Assembly: GCA_040882505.1 (NCBI GenBank)
Contig: JBBEBE010000010.1
Span: forward strand, 18,463 to 82,462
DNA: 64,000 nt
Direction of reading: 5' to 3'
Origin: JBBEBE01 sp040882505
Lineage (GTDB): Bacteria > Bacteroidota > Rhodothermia > Balneolales > Balneolaceae
Shown here one piece after another: positions 8,784 through 18,237 of the stretch (position 1 is its first letter; every line of letters starts with the position of its first letter). Made by a program: the position numbers and the translations under genes. Below the pieces are notes generated by a model. That model searched no databases and had not been told where the DNA came from. It saw nothing but the letters and a program-made list of their open reading frames with translations.

Positions 8784-9458
8784 TTACCCGGTTTTTCTCG
8801 GTAGATTGGAGTCGGTAAATGAGGAGCGGTGGATTCCATTCCGGTTTACATGACCCACATACTTGCCAATAATACGCACCTCTTCAAAGATCTCGGGCGA
8901 GATGTAGATGTCGTCATACTCTTCATTGGCCGGTTCCAGACGCAATCCACGCTCATCCTTGTAGATTCGTTTCAGGCTGGTTTCACCGTTGTAAAGAACA
9001 GCCCCAATATCTCCTTCATTGACATCACTGTCCATCAACAAGACAAAGTCACCGTCAAAGATTCCGGCATCTTTCATGCTCATGCCCGAGACCCGGAGAG
9101 CGAATACCTGATCCAGATTGGGAAACAATGTTTCCAGGGTAATCTCGCCCAAATGGGTTTCGACGGCTTCCTGGAGGTAGCCAGCAGCAATAAGCCCTCG
9201 CACAGGAATCCCGCCACCTTCCAGTGATTCACCAGATCTTGAAAATCGGGGGTGGAGATCGTACTCTTCATCCTCGGTGCGCACCAGAAATTCTTTCCGG
9301 AGCAGAGCCTGAATGTTTTGAGTAACACTGTTGGGAGACTTGTAATCGAATGCTTCGGCGATTTCCCGGTAGGTCGGCCAGACATCGTGCTCCTCCTTGT
9401 AGGAGACGATATAATCGAAAAACTCTTTCTGTTTTCGAGTTAGCTGAGCGTGATCCAT
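8784..9458 (-). CDS. lexA: LexA-type SOS repressor (S24 self-cleaving)
   Basis: Transcriptional repressor of DNA-damage genes that cleaves itself when RecA filaments form. Numbering from ATG at 9458 (224 residues): an N-terminal winged helix (LTRKQKEFFDYI, then TYREIAEAFDYKSPNSVTQN), the Ala92-Gly93 scissile bond in IAAGYL, nucleophile Ser127 in SGMSMKDAGIFDGD, and general base Lys163 in ETSLKRIY. All catalytic elements are intact. The frame reaches back to 9515, but those extra 19 residues are not part of the fold. A short palindrome GGGATATTCCC at 9489-9499 lies 30 bases upstream of the start and could be an operator; that is a guess. Confidence 0.9.
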   Translation of the reverse strand: MDHAQLTRKQKEFFDYIVSYKEEHDVWPTYREIAEAFDYKSPNSVTQNIQALLRKEFLVRTEDEEYDLHPRFSRSGESLEGGGIPVRGLIAAGYLQEAVETHLGEITLETLFPNLDQVFALRVSGMSMKDAGIFDGDFVLLMDSDVNEGDIGAVLYNGETSLKRIYKDERGLRLEPANEEYDDIYISPEIFEEVRIIGKYVGHVNRNGIHRSSFTDSNLPRKTG

Positions 9459-9679
9459 GGTGTGATTTTTTTGAACGAGAGGAAATTCGGGATATTCCCA
9501 ACTACGTATCTGCACGTGATCGTAGAGGGTGTGGGCTTCATGTACGATATATGTGTAATTAAGGAAGAATAAAGAACAATGACAAGGATGAATACGGTGG
9601 ATTGACGAAGGTCACTTCTCTATCTTCGGGCGAGCTGAACCGAGAGATGGGATCCATGATTCTAGAGGGGAACAACCGT

Positions 9680-10951
9680 ATGTCCAAACAACGAGTCGGG
9701 TGGAGGGAGTCGGTCCGGTGGAGACATTGGGCCGGATGGTTGGGCCTTGGTACCGGTATATTGCTTTTTATGGTTGTTCGGGAAGGGGAAACTGTCCAAG
9801 AGAGCCGTCGAACGGTTCGTTATCTACTTTTCTCCTGGGTCGCCCTGCTTGCATGGATTCTGCCCTACATTTCATTTCCCGATCCAAAATCCGGGCTGTG
9901 GCAGCTCCTCAATCGCTCGAATCGTTGGTATCATACCCATCTCCTGGCCCGTCACCGATATCTGGTGACGGGCGGCGCACTTCTGCTGATCGCAACCGTG
10001 ATCACGGGTCCCGACCAGATTCGGTTTGGCTTGGAATCACTTTGGGTGGCCCTCTACGCCCTCTTCTTTCTTCTTGGGGTGTGGGGGTTGGCTGTTGCCG
10101 ATCTGATTGGCATTGGTGCCCGCTCCCAATATTGGCAGGAGAGTGATGAAGGGCGGGCACTGGCACTCAAAGTAGCTGCAATCGCCAAATATCCGGTCGA
10201 TCCGGGATCCCTTCCGACCCTGCTTTCGACCATGCGTCTTGCATTGGTGGGGATGGGCGGTGTCGTTGTCGGCGCTTGGGCCTTCTCCCTGTATGGACCC
10301 TTGGGGGAGCTGTCTGTAGCCCTTCTTCTCTTCTTGATCGGGTTCGTCCGTTACGGAAGCAAGCGGCAGAGAGCCGCCGCACATTACTATCAGACCAACG
10401 CCTTTTTCAGTGAATTTTTTACTCCGCCACGAACATCGGTAGACGGGGAGAGAGAGTTGGCTCCGAATCAGCTCTGGTGGATCCCGTCGTCTCTTCGAAT
10501 CCATGCATGGGCTCTTCTGGTTCAACTGGATCGTACACTCCCAGCCGGGCGGGTTCTGCTCGTCGGGCACCTGCTTATCTGGGTCCTTGCATACAGCGGA
10601 GCGGAAGGTTCACAACTTTGGGTTTTTTGGTGTGGATTTGCACTCCTCCATCAAGCCTGGATCTTGCCAACCGGTTCAAGCGATCTTGCACCCGCCTGGT
10701 TGTTGCGCACATTGGCGACACCGTGGAGATGGATGCAGATCCGGTTTTGGATGCAGGTGCGTTGGTTGTTACCGCTACTGGCTAGTGCCGGTGTGATGCA
10801 GTGGCTTTTCGGTCCATTCGGTACGGGCTCGCTACTTGAGCTTACCGGTGTCTATCTACTGGCCTCTCTGGCAACTTCTGCGGTGGTGACGATCCGAACC
10901 AATCACCGGAGCACCTTTGTAACCAAGAGAACGATGGAGCATGAATCATGA
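9680..10951 (+). CDS. Multi-spanning membrane protein, putative ABC permease
   Basis: Integral membrane protein of 423 residues from ATG at 9680. This start is preferred over the in-frame 9602 start because AGAGGGG sits about 9 bases ahead of it. I count around ten hydrophobic segments in two blocks, separated by a cytoplasmic stretch near residues 230-290 (RYGSKRQRAAAHYYQTNAFF). There is no recognised transporter family signature. Its last four bases overlap the start of an ABC ATPase (ATGA), so it is most likely the membrane subunit of that transporter. The substrate is unknown, and the gene belongs to the two-gene unit 9680-11631. Confidence 0.7.
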   Translation: MSKQRVGWRESVRWRHWAGWLGLGTGILLFMVVREGETVQESRRTVRYLLFSWVALLAWILPYISFPDPKSGLWQLLNRSNRWYHTHLLARHRYLVTGGALLLIATVITGPDQIRFGLESLWVALYALFFLLGVWGLAVADLIGIGARSQYWQESDEGRALALKVAAIAKYPVDPGSLPTLLSTMRLALVGMGGVVVGAWAFSLYGPLGELSVALLLFLIGFVRYGSKRQRAAAHYYQTNAFFSEFFTPPRTSVDGERELAPNQLWWIPSSLRIHAWALLVQLDRTLPAGRVLLVGHLLIWVLAYSGAEGSQLWVFWCGFALLHQAWILPTGSSDLAPAWLLRTLATPWRWMQIRFWMQVRWLLPLLASAGVMQWLFGPFGTGSLLELTGVYLLASLATSAVVTIRTNHRSTFVTKRTMEHES

Positions 10952-11631
10952 GTGATACGCTGACACTACACGGCGTGACCAAGCAGTATCGAGCAGGAAA
11001 GCGGATTTTTGAAGATGTGAATGCCCGATTCTCTCCCGGAGATGCAACGCTTCTGACCGGACCCAACGGGTCGGGGAAGACCACATTTTTGAGGCTGCTC
11101 TCACTCAACTCCTTTCCGACCCGGGGAGAGATCCGGTACCGGGGCGAGTCGATCCATCAGCATCCGGTTCGATACCTTTCACGGACGGGACTCGTGCATG
11201 ACGAGGAGAGTCTTCCCAAGCATTTGACCGGTGTGGAGCTTCTCAATTGGATTCAAGCGAGTCGGTCCGGTACGACGAATTCGGACCGGGTTGCCATTGA
11301 TCACTTGCTGGACCGCCTGTCACTCGGTGAGGAGAGAGAGGAGGAGATCGGCACCTATTCGACCGGGATGCGAAAAAAAATCCAAATTGCCGCTGCAATG
11401 ATCCGAGTGCCGGATCTGCTCATTTTGGACGAACCTCTTCGTGGGCTGGATCGTGAATCGAGAGAGGCGGCTCTCGTATTGTTCCAGGAGGCGGTCGATC
11501 GGGGAGCCATGCTTTGGATGGCCACTCATTCACAGGAGGAGGATGCGGCACTGTTTACCCATGTGCTCTCATTTCCGGTCCGCTCCAATGAGCCGGTTCG
11601 CCTCGCTCGTGGTTTGGAGAACGGGACATGA
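10948..11631 (+). CDS. ABC transporter ATP-binding protein
   Basis: Stand-alone nucleotide-binding subunit, 227 residues. Walker A is GPNGSGKTT at 38-46, the signature motif is the variant YSTGMRKK around 137-144, Walker B is LLILDEP at 157-163, and the switch His is H194 in ATHS. The fold resembles CcmA/ABC-2 type exporters, but it is paired with a large unassigned membrane protein rather than CcmB. The ccm genes in this window are 42 kb away, so I do not call it ccmA. It is translationally coupled to the permease by the 4-base overlap. Confidence 0.85.
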   Translation: MSDTLTLHGVTKQYRAGKRIFEDVNARFSPGDATLLTGPNGSGKTTFLRLLSLNSFPTRGEIRYRGESIHQHPVRYLSRTGLVHDEESLPKHLTGVELLNWIQASRSGTTNSDRVAIDHLLDRLSLGEEREEEIGTYSTGMRKKIQIAAAMIRVPDLLILDEPLRGLDRESREAALVLFQEAVDRGAMLWMATHSQEEDAALFTHVLSFPVRSNEPVRLARGLENGT

Positions 11632-11697
11632 TTCATTTTACAGGGTCGTTCGTTACTTTTACGGACGATCCGACGTTGCGAACCCAATGGAGACGGT

Positions 11698-12618
11698 ATG
11701 TCAGAGATTATACTTCCACAAGTCGAGCTCAACATCTACACGCCCAAGGATACCGTGACGGCGACCATTGCGGAAAATTACATCGTTACCAGTTCGAGTA
11801 GCCCCAATTTTGTACGTCACATTACATTTGACATCTCCGGAACCGATCTTGTCGGACGGGTCAAATGCGGTCAGGCAATTGGCGTTTTGCCCCCGGGAAT
11901 GAATGAAAAGGGGCGCCCTCACAAAATCCGTCTCTACTCTGTCTCCTCTCCGGATGAAGGGGAAGGGGGAGACCCGACAAAAATATCGACAACCGTCAAA
12001 CGGGTTCTCGAGGAGTGGGAAAGCAAGCTGTATACGGGTGTCGCTTCGAACTATTTGGCCGATCTGCAACCGGGGGACGAGGTCAAATTGACCGGACCCA
12101 GTGGCCGGCGCTTTTTGTTACCCGAGAATGCGAACGACTTCAACTACATCTTTTTTGCGACCGGTACCGGGATTGCCCCGTTTCGGGCGATGATTCAACA
12201 GCTCTATGCCAGTGGATTCGACAAGAGTTGCGTACTTATTTTTGGGTGCCCGTATCGGACAGACCTGCTCTATGAATCCTGGCTGGACAACGTGGAGAGC
12301 GAGCAATCCGGGTTCCATTACCTGAAGAGCATATCCCGAGAGGGCAGACGTCCGGATGGCAGCAAGGATTATGTCCAGACCAAATTGACAGACGAGGAAT
12401 CGTTGTTGCGCCCGCTTCTTGAAAAACCCGATACACTCATTTACATCTGCGGATTGCAGGGAATGGAGGACGGAATTTATCGAGAGCTTCTGCGTCAGAG
12501 GCTGCACGGCTATTTTGAGCCGGGTCGACCCCTGCCCGAGGACCCCGGTGCGCTCGACTCTGCCGAACTCAAAAGAATGTTGAAACCGTCCAGTCGGCTC
12601 TTTGTCGAAGTCTATTGA
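11698..12618 (+). CDS. Plant-type ferredoxin-NADP(+) reductase-like flavoprotein
   Basis: FAD- and NAD(P)H-binding oxidoreductase, 306 residues. The FAD-binding RLYS motif is at 78-81, followed by GVASNYL near 114-120, and the pyridine-nucleotide motif GTGIAPFR is at 156-163. A second NADP-side motif, YICGLQGMEDGIYREL, lies near 250. The protein ends in FVEVY, whose terminal Tyr is the residue that stacks on FAD in plastid-type FNR. This points to true ferredoxin/flavodoxin-NADP reductase chemistry rather than a Rieske-dioxygenase reductase. It starts 66 bases after the ABC gene, and no terminator was seen between them. Confidence 0.85.
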   Translation: MSEIILPQVELNIYTPKDTVTATIAENYIVTSSSSPNFVRHITFDISGTDLVGRVKCGQAIGVLPPGMNEKGRPHKIRLYSVSSPDEGEGGDPTKISTTVKRVLEEWESKLYTGVASNYLADLQPGDEVKLTGPSGRRFLLPENANDFNYIFFATGTGIAPFRAMIQQLYASGFDKSCVLIFGCPYRTDLLYESWLDNVESEQSGFHYLKSISREGRRPDGSKDYVQTKLTDEESLLRPLLEKPDTLIYICGLQGMEDGIYRELLRQRLHGYFEPGRPLPEDPGALDSAELKRMLKPSSRLFVEVY

Positions 12619-12628
12619 GACGGGAATT

Positions 12629-12650
12629 CGGGCCGAACCGGTTCGACCCG
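12629..12650. repeat. Near-perfect palindrome between convergent genes
   Basis: The 22-base sequence reads CGGGCCGAACC / GGTTCGACCCG, symmetrical except for one position. It lies between the stops of the FNR gene (+) and the YihY gene (-), where a bidirectional hairpin would be useful. Neither side has a T-tract, so terminator function is uncertain. Confidence 0.35.
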
Positions 12651-12658
12651 TTAGATCG

Positions 12659-13600
12659 TCAATGACGACTCTTTTCTTTGCCAGCCGTTTTGGGTTTTCG
12701 CCCACCCAGTTTGGTCATCTCTTTCAGTTCCACGAATTTGTAGGGTAGAATTCGCCCGCCAAACTTCTCTGTATATACCTGGGTAAAAACGGCACCCAAA
12801 AGGACCGTCTGAACATTGTAATAGACCCAGACCACGAAGATCACCAGGGTTCCGGCTGCACGATAGGTTGCCTGAATTCCGGTCGTGGAGAGGTAGAGAC
12901 CAATCAGGCTCTTTCCGAGAAGAAAGAGTAATGTCGTAACGACCGATCCGACCAACACATCACTCCAGCGTGCATGGACATCAGGAAGAATTTTGAAAAT
13001 GAGAAGAAACGAAATAACCGCGAGTCCGATGGTCGTGCTCTGACTCAGAATCAGGTAGACATCGAGCGGAACTTGTGGAACATGTTCCTGGAAAAACGAT
13101 CCCATGATGCTTACGAGACCCTCGGCGAGAAGAGAAGCTCCCAAAAGGGCTGTAAAGAGAAGAATCATTCCGAACGAGAGTAATCGGTTGAGCAGGAACG
13201 AGGAGACCGTGTGGATGCGTATTCGGTGAATGTTCCAGATTCGATTGAGCGTGTGCTTTAGCTGATTGATGACGGTCGTGGCCCCAAAGACGATGATGCC
13301 GGTGGCAACGATGGATGTCCAGAGATTGGATGACGACAGGCTGTGTTCCTGGAGGAATTGAGCCAGGCTGCCGGCAATTTCGGGCCCCAGGTAATCGACC
13401 ATCTGGTCGTGCAACTGCCTCATTGCATCTTCCTGAGGCATGAGCATGCCGGCAAGAGAGAGAATGAGCATGATCATGGGTGCGATCGAGAAGAGCGTGT
13501 AGAAGGCAATGGCTGCCCCTTGAGTGATGATGTCGTCCCGTACCGCTTTGGCAAATGTGGCCGTGATCAACTCCCGTATGTCCTGGAAGATTCGTTTCAA
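12659..13600 (-). CDS. YihY/BrkB family inner-membrane protein
   Basis: Inner-membrane protein of 313 residues with about six transmembrane helices. It has the family's opening DDIITQGAAIAFYTLFSIAP and the later GTLVIFVVWVYYNVQTVLLG. Members were once called 'ribonuclease BN' in error; the real role is probably transport or envelope biogenesis and is not settled. The start is TTG at 13600: AAGGAG lies 7 bases upstream, and no Met occurs for about 40 residues. The TTG overlaps the stop of the DUF502 gene (TTGA), so the two are coupled. The C-terminus is basic (GRKPKTAGKEKSRH). Confidence 0.85.
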   Translation of the reverse strand: MKRIFQDIRELITATFAKAVRDDIITQGAAIAFYTLFSIAPMIMLILSLAGMLMPQEDAMRQLHDQMVDYLGPEIAGSLAQFLQEHSLSSSNLWTSIVATGIIVFGATTVINQLKHTLNRIWNIHRIRIHTVSSFLLNRLLSFGMILLFTALLGASLLAEGLVSIMGSFFQEHVPQVPLDVYLILSQSTTIGLAVISFLLIFKILPDVHARWSDVLVGSVVTTLLFLLGKSLIGLYLSTTGIQATYRAAGTLVIFVVWVYYNVQTVLLGAVFTQVYTEKFGGRILPYKFVELKEMTKLGGRKPKTAGKEKSRH

Positions 13601-14175
13601 GAGTTCACTCCTTCATCGATTCGGGTGACGCCGGCCGAAACCACGAATTTGAGTGTGTCGGCCGGGTGAAGGTTCAATGGTCGAACCCGGTCGGGTGCGA
13701 CCAGGAAGAGGTTGCCCGAGAAATTGTAGGAGTGGGGAATATAGACCGTAATTCGGTTTTCGATTCCCGCGCCCTCCAGTTCGCCGTCTGTGATGAACCC
13801 GATCCGGTCCACGCCATCCACGAATGTGATCAACGCCGGCTTGTTGAATCGCCGGTTGTCTCCTACAAGCGCCTCCGTGAGATCCTTGATCACCGAGTAG
13901 ATAATCTTGATGAAAGGGGTCCGCGCCATTAACCGTTCCAGCGCCTTGAAGATCGGCTGCGTCACGACCATGGTGACAAAGAAGCCGAGAAGTACAACGA
14001 TGAGAATGGCTGCAAGGAGACCGAGCCCGGGAATGTAGACGGGCAACCAGTTGAAAAGAAGCTCGTTGAAGAGCCGGTTGGCCCACTGGACCAGGATCAC
14101 CAAAATGTAGATGGTGGTGAAGACCGGCAGGATAAAGAGCAGTCCCCGCAGGAAGTAATTGAAAAGAAGTTTCAT
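13597..14175 (-). CDS. DUF502 family membrane protein
   Basis: Membrane protein of 192 residues with two N-terminal transmembrane helices (residues about 8-30 and 50-72). These are followed by the DUF502 hallmark region PIFKALERLMARTPFIKIIY and a beta-rich soluble domain with VYIPHSYNFSGNLFLVAPDR. The family is widespread and uncharacterised; in plants the related LCV/COV proteins affect vascular patterning. It is co-transcribed with the YihY gene through a 4-base overlap, which suggests a joint envelope function. Confidence 0.85.
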   Translation of the reverse strand: MKLLFNYFLRGLLFILPVFTTIYILVILVQWANRLFNELLFNWLPVYIPGLGLLAAILIVVLLGFFVTMVVTQPIFKALERLMARTPFIKIIYSVIKDLTEALVGDNRRFNKPALITFVDGVDRIGFITDGELEGAGIENRITVYIPHSYNFSGNLFLVAPDRVRPLNLHPADTLKFVVSAGVTRIDEGVNS

Positions 14176-14334
14176 GAGCTCTCTCTGTGATATCGGGTTT
14201 GAACCGGGGAGCGTTGCTCCGGATCGATATGATCGTGAGAATTGGGGAGAGTGTACAGCTCAATGCAGGTCTCTCCTCTTTTTTCTATCTTTCAGGCTTC
14301 TTTGAAAATTGCGATCAAGCCCCGAGTTGCACCT

Positions 14335-16998
14335 ATGAGCGAACGAACATCCCAACAGATTCGACAGGAATTCTTTGACTTTTTCGAGGAGAAAGAACAT
14401 CTGATTATCGAAAGTGCACCTGTCGTGCCTGCCAACGACCCGACACTTCTCTTTACAAATGCCGGGATGAACCCCTTCAAGCCGATTTTTCTGGGAGAAG
14501 AGGAGGGAGTCGAGCGGGATGGAAAACTCTGGAAACGGGCAGCCAATACCCAACGCTGCATTCGGGTAAGCGGGAAACACAATGATCTCGAAGAGGTGGG
14601 GCACGATACGTACCACCACACGCTGTTCGAAATGTTGGGGAACTGGTCATTCGGGGACTATTTCAAAAAAGAGGCCATTGCCTGGGCATGGGAGCTTCTG
14701 ACCGATCGATGGGGCCTGGATCCGGACCGGCTGTATGTAACGGTTTTCGAGGGAAGTGAAGTTGACGGGACACCGGTCGATCAGGAGGCGCGAGACCTTT
14801 GGGCATCGGAAACCGGTGTGGATCCCGATCACATTCTTCTCTTCGGGAAGAAAGACAACTTTTGGGAGATGGGAGAGACCGGTCCATGTGGTCCCTGTTC
14901 CGAAATTCATGTCGATATTCGGCCGGACAAGGAGCGCAAAAAGGTCGATGGAGCCACGTTGGTAAACCGGGATGATCCACGAGTCATGGAGATCTGGAAT
15001 CTGGTATTCATCCAGTTCAACCGCCTGCAAGACGGGACGCTTGAGAAACTGGCTGCGCAACACGTCGATACCGGCATGGGATTTGAACGAGTTTGTGCCA
15101 TTCTTCAGGGGAAATCATCCAATTACGATACGGATCTTTTCCAGCCCATCATTCAGGCAGTTGCCCGGAAGGCTGGCTGTCGGTATGGCGAGAAGGCGGA
15201 GTCCGACATTGCCATGCGTGTGATCGCCGATCATATTCGAGCGGTCACCTTTGCCATTGCCGATGGCGCATCTCCATCCAACGAGGGGCGGGGATATGTC
15301 ATTCGTCGGATTCTTCGGCGGGCCATCCGGTATGGATATGATCGTCTGGGGCTGATGGACCCGTTTCTGTATACACTCGTTCCGGTACTCACCGAGAGCT
15401 TTTCCGGCCTTTTTGACCAGCTTGTTCAGCAGCAGGAGTACCTTCAGGAGGTGATTCGTTCCGAAGAGCAGAGTTTTCTCCGAACGCTGGGACAAGGAAT
15501 GGAACGGCTGGAAGCCACACTCGAGGAGGAGGGGCGCATTTCCGGTGAGGAGGCGTTCAAACTGCATGATACCTATGGATTTCCAATCGATTTGACACAA
15601 CTCATTGCACGCGAGAGAAATGTGGAGGTAGACCTGGAAGGGTACGAGCGCGAGATGCAGAAGCAGAAAGAGCGCGGTCGCCATGCCGGTCAATTCAAAG
15701 GAGGGGAGTCCCGTTTGGAGTGGGAAAATCTGAACCCGGACCTTGAATCCCGATTTGTCGGATATGACGAGCGGACATGTGAATCCGCAATTCTTGCAAC
15801 GGCCAGTGACGGGGAGCGATATCTGCTACTTCTGGAGAAGACCCCTTTTTATGCCGAGAGTGGAGGTCAGGTCGCCGACACCGGGATCCTGGAAAAGGGG
15901 AATGAACGGTTGACCGTATTGGATGTACAGAAAGGATCTCGGGGTCACATTCACCAGGTCGATCGACGACCCAACGATCCGTCGGGCCGTTGGAAGGCTT
16001 CTGTAGACACAGAGCGTCGGGACCAGATTGAGCGTCACCATACCGCGACACACCTGTTGCATGCGGCCCTTCGACAAACATTGGGAGATCATGTGGTCCA
16101 GAAAGGATCTTTGGTGGCCCCCGGCCGGCTTCGTTTCGACTTTTCTCACTTTGAACGGGTGGAACCGGAAGAGCTCGAAACAATTGCGTCCATTGTGCGC
16201 CATCGAATCCGGGAGGACATTCCTCTTGACGAGGAGCGTGACCTGCCAATCGGGGAGGCGAAGGAGAGGGGAGCAATGATGCTCTTTGGAGAGAAGTACG
16301 GAGATCGGGTTCGTGTCATTACCTTTGACCCGGACTTTTCACAGGAACTTTGTGGCGGGACCCATGTCCGGTCTACGGGACGAATCGGTAGCTTTCTGAT
16401 TGTTGACGAGGGATCGGTAGCCGCTGGTATTCGTCGGATCGAGGCGTTGACCGGAGTCGAGGCAGATGAGTACATCCAAAATCAACAGAACGAATTGAAT
16501 CAGTTACGAGGACTGCTGGACCCCACCGGTTCACTGGCCGATCAAGTGTCCACGTTGATCGAGGAGCGGAAAGCACTGGAGAAGCAGCTCGAAAAAGAGA
16601 AACAGAAGAGTGCAACTTCCAATCTGGATGAGTGGATTCGGGATGCAGTGGAGCTTTCCGGTGCTCGTCTGGTTGTTGGCCGGTTGGAAGATGTGGATCC
16701 AGGGGTACTCAAACAGATGGGATATGATCTGCTTGAACGATCTTCCGGGGAGACGGTTTCACTCCTGACATCGGTAGACGCAGAGAGCGGGAAGGTCTAT
16801 CTGATGGCTGCCGTATCCGACGACTTGATTGCAAGGGGTTTGCGGGCCGGAGATCTGGTTCGGGACCTCGGAAAGACACTTGGTGGAGGAGGAGGTGGGC
16901 AGCCCGGTCTTGCGACCGCCGGGGGTCGGTTTCCAGAGAAAATTGACGAGATGTTTGTCCAGGCCAAAGAGCAAATTGAACGAGTATTGGCAGGTTAA
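14335..16998 (+). CDS. alaS: Alanyl-tRNA synthetase
   Basis: Class II aminoacyl-tRNA synthetase charging tRNA-Ala, 887 residues from ATG at 14335, the usual length. The frame runs back to 14242, but a TATCTTTC box resembling the -7 promoter element sits at 14286-14293, inside that extension, and homologues start at SQQIRQEFFDFF. Catalytic-domain signatures are LLFTNAGMNPFKP and WNLVFIQFNR. The editing domain has HHTATHLLHAAL and the Zn ligands of CGGTHV. The C-terminal DHHA1 domain ends with the glycine run GGGGGGQPGLATAGG. All domains are intact. Confidence 0.97.
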   Translation: MSERTSQQIRQEFFDFFEEKEHLIIESAPVVPANDPTLLFTNAGMNPFKPIFLGEEEGVERDGKLWKRAANTQRCIRVSGKHNDLEEVGHDTYHHTLFEMLGNWSFGDYFKKEAIAWAWELLTDRWGLDPDRLYVTVFEGSEVDGTPVDQEARDLWASETGVDPDHILLFGKKDNFWEMGETGPCGPCSEIHVDIRPDKERKKVDGATLVNRDDPRVMEIWNLVFIQFNRLQDGTLEKLAAQHVDTGMGFERVCAILQGKSSNYDTDLFQPIIQAVARKAGCRYGEKAESDIAMRVIADHIRAVTFAIADGASPSNEGRGYVIRRILRRAIRYGYDRLGLMDPFLYTLVPVLTESFSGLFDQLVQQQEYLQEVIRSEEQSFLRTLGQGMERLEATLEEEGRISGEEAFKLHDTYGFPIDLTQLIARERNVEVDLEGYEREMQKQKERGRHAGQFKGGESRLEWENLNPDLESRFVGYDERTCESAILATASDGERYLLLLEKTPFYAESGGQVADTGILEKGNERLTVLDVQKGSRGHIHQVDRRPNDPSGRWKASVDTERRDQIERHHTATHLLHAALRQTLGDHVVQKGSLVAPGRLRFDFSHFERVEPEELETIASIVRHRIREDIPLDEERDLPIGEAKERGAMMLFGEKYGDRVRVITFDPDFSQELCGGTHVRSTGRIGSFLIVDEGSVAAGIRRIEALTGVEADEYIQNQQNELNQLRGLLDPTGSLADQVSTLIEERKALEKQLEKEKQKSATSNLDEWIRDAVELSGARLVVGRLEDVDPGVLKQMGYDLLERSSGETVSLLTSVDAESGKVYLMAAVSDDLIARGLRAGDLVRDLGKTLGGGGGGQPGLATAGGRFPEKIDEMFVQAKEQIERVLAG

Positions 16999-17087
16999 GC
17001 ATGTGGGTCAATGTAATCTTCTGAAATTTTCGGTATCTTGAGTAACTGTAAGAAAAGCGATTTTTAATCTACCCTGACCAAACTCTT

Positions 17088-18185
17088 ATGGCAAAGAAGC
17101 AGCAAGAGGCCGTTTTTACACCGGTTGGCCTGACCGCGACGACAAAAAGTAATGTGGAGAAAGCGGTCGAGCTTCCCGAACCGACCAAAAAATCGTACAA
17201 GGATCTCGGACTCACCAAGGAGGATATGTCCGGGATTTACGAAAACATGTTTCGACAGCGCCGTTTTGAAGAACGGGCCATGCAGATGTACCAGAAAGGA
17301 AAGTTTGGTGGGTTTCTGCACCTCTATATCGGGCAGGAAGCGATCTCTGCAGGAACGGTCAAAGCGTTTCAGGCAGACGATGACATTATTACAGCCTATC
17401 GGGATCACGGATGGGGGTTGGTTCGGGGTGTATCGGCCAATGCAGGGATGGCCGAACTCTATGGAAAAGCGACCGGCTGTTCCAAAGGGAAGGGTGGATC
17501 CATGCATTTTGCCAATGTAAAAGAGCACTTCTGGGGAGGATTCGGCATTGTCGGGGGACATATTCCGTTGGCAACCGGCCTCGCATTTTCCAACAAGTAT
17601 CAGGAAAATGATCGGGTTACCGCCTGTTTCCTGGGTGACGGAGCGGTCCATCAGGGGGTCCTTCACGAGGTCATGAATATGAGTCAGCTCTGGAAGCTTC
17701 CCATTATTTATGCCGTCGAGAACAACGGGTATGCAATGGGCACGGCGGCGCACCGGCACAGTGTGGGAGAGATTGTGGATCGTGCCGATGGATTCGGTAT
17801 GAAAAAGGCGGTGATCAACGGAATGGATGTGTTGTCCGTGTATGAGAAAATGAAGGAGATTTCCGAGGAGATCCGAAAGGACAGTCTCCCCTGGTTCATT
17901 GAGATCCGAACCTATCGCTACCGCGGACATTCCATGTCCGACCCTCAGAAGTATCGTACGAAAAAAGAGCTCGAAGATTATCAAAAGATCGATCCGATCG
18001 CCCGGGTGCGTGCGTACATTCTCGAGAACAAGATCACGACGAAAAAAAATGTCGAAGAGATCGAAGCCTCGATCGAAAAAGAGATACTGGATGCGGTAGA
18101 GTTTGCCGAGCAGTCCGACTTTCCACAGCCGGAAGCGCTCTATGAGGACATGTTTGTCGAAGAGAATCCATATTTCCACAAATAA
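17088..18185 (+). CDS. pdhA: Pyruvate dehydrogenase E1 component, alpha subunit
   Basis: Alpha chain of the heterotetrameric E1, which decarboxylates pyruvate using thiamine diphosphate; 365 residues. The TPP-binding motif runs from GDGAVHQG to ENNGYAMGT, and HLYIGQEAISAG and YRGHSMSDPQKYR are family hallmarks. The last includes the phosphorylation-loop serine seen in mitochondrial enzymes. The first 40 residues are an unusual Lys/Thr-rich extension. It is followed by pdhB (52 bases) and pdhC (99 bases) on the same strand. A TATCTTG sequence near 17033 is one base short of the -7 consensus. Confidence 0.95.
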   Translation: MAKKQQEAVFTPVGLTATTKSNVEKAVELPEPTKKSYKDLGLTKEDMSGIYENMFRQRRFEERAMQMYQKGKFGGFLHLYIGQEAISAGTVKAFQADDDIITAYRDHGWGLVRGVSANAGMAELYGKATGCSKGKGGSMHFANVKEHFWGGFGIVGGHIPLATGLAFSNKYQENDRVTACFLGDGAVHQGVLHEVMNMSQLWKLPIIYAVENNGYAMGTAAHRHSVGEIVDRADGFGMKKAVINGMDVLSVYEKMKEISEEIRKDSLPWFIEIRTYRYRGHSMSDPQKYRTKKELEDYQKIDPIARVRAYILENKITTKKNVEEIEASIEKEILDAVEFAEQSDFPQPEALYEDMFVEENPYFHK

Positions 18186-18237
18186 TCCGGTGACGAGAGT
18201 CTGTCTCACGAACCTATAAACGACGTTAGAGAACGCT

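Noticed and set aside
9489..9499. GGGATATTCCC as a proven LexA operator
   Set aside because: It is a neat palindrome upstream of lexA, but I have no second copy in the window and no known consensus for this group to compare it with.
10948..11631. Calling the ABC ATPase ccmA
   Set aside because: No CcmB partner is present, it is fused by overlap to an unrelated permease, and the ccm operon is 42 kb away.
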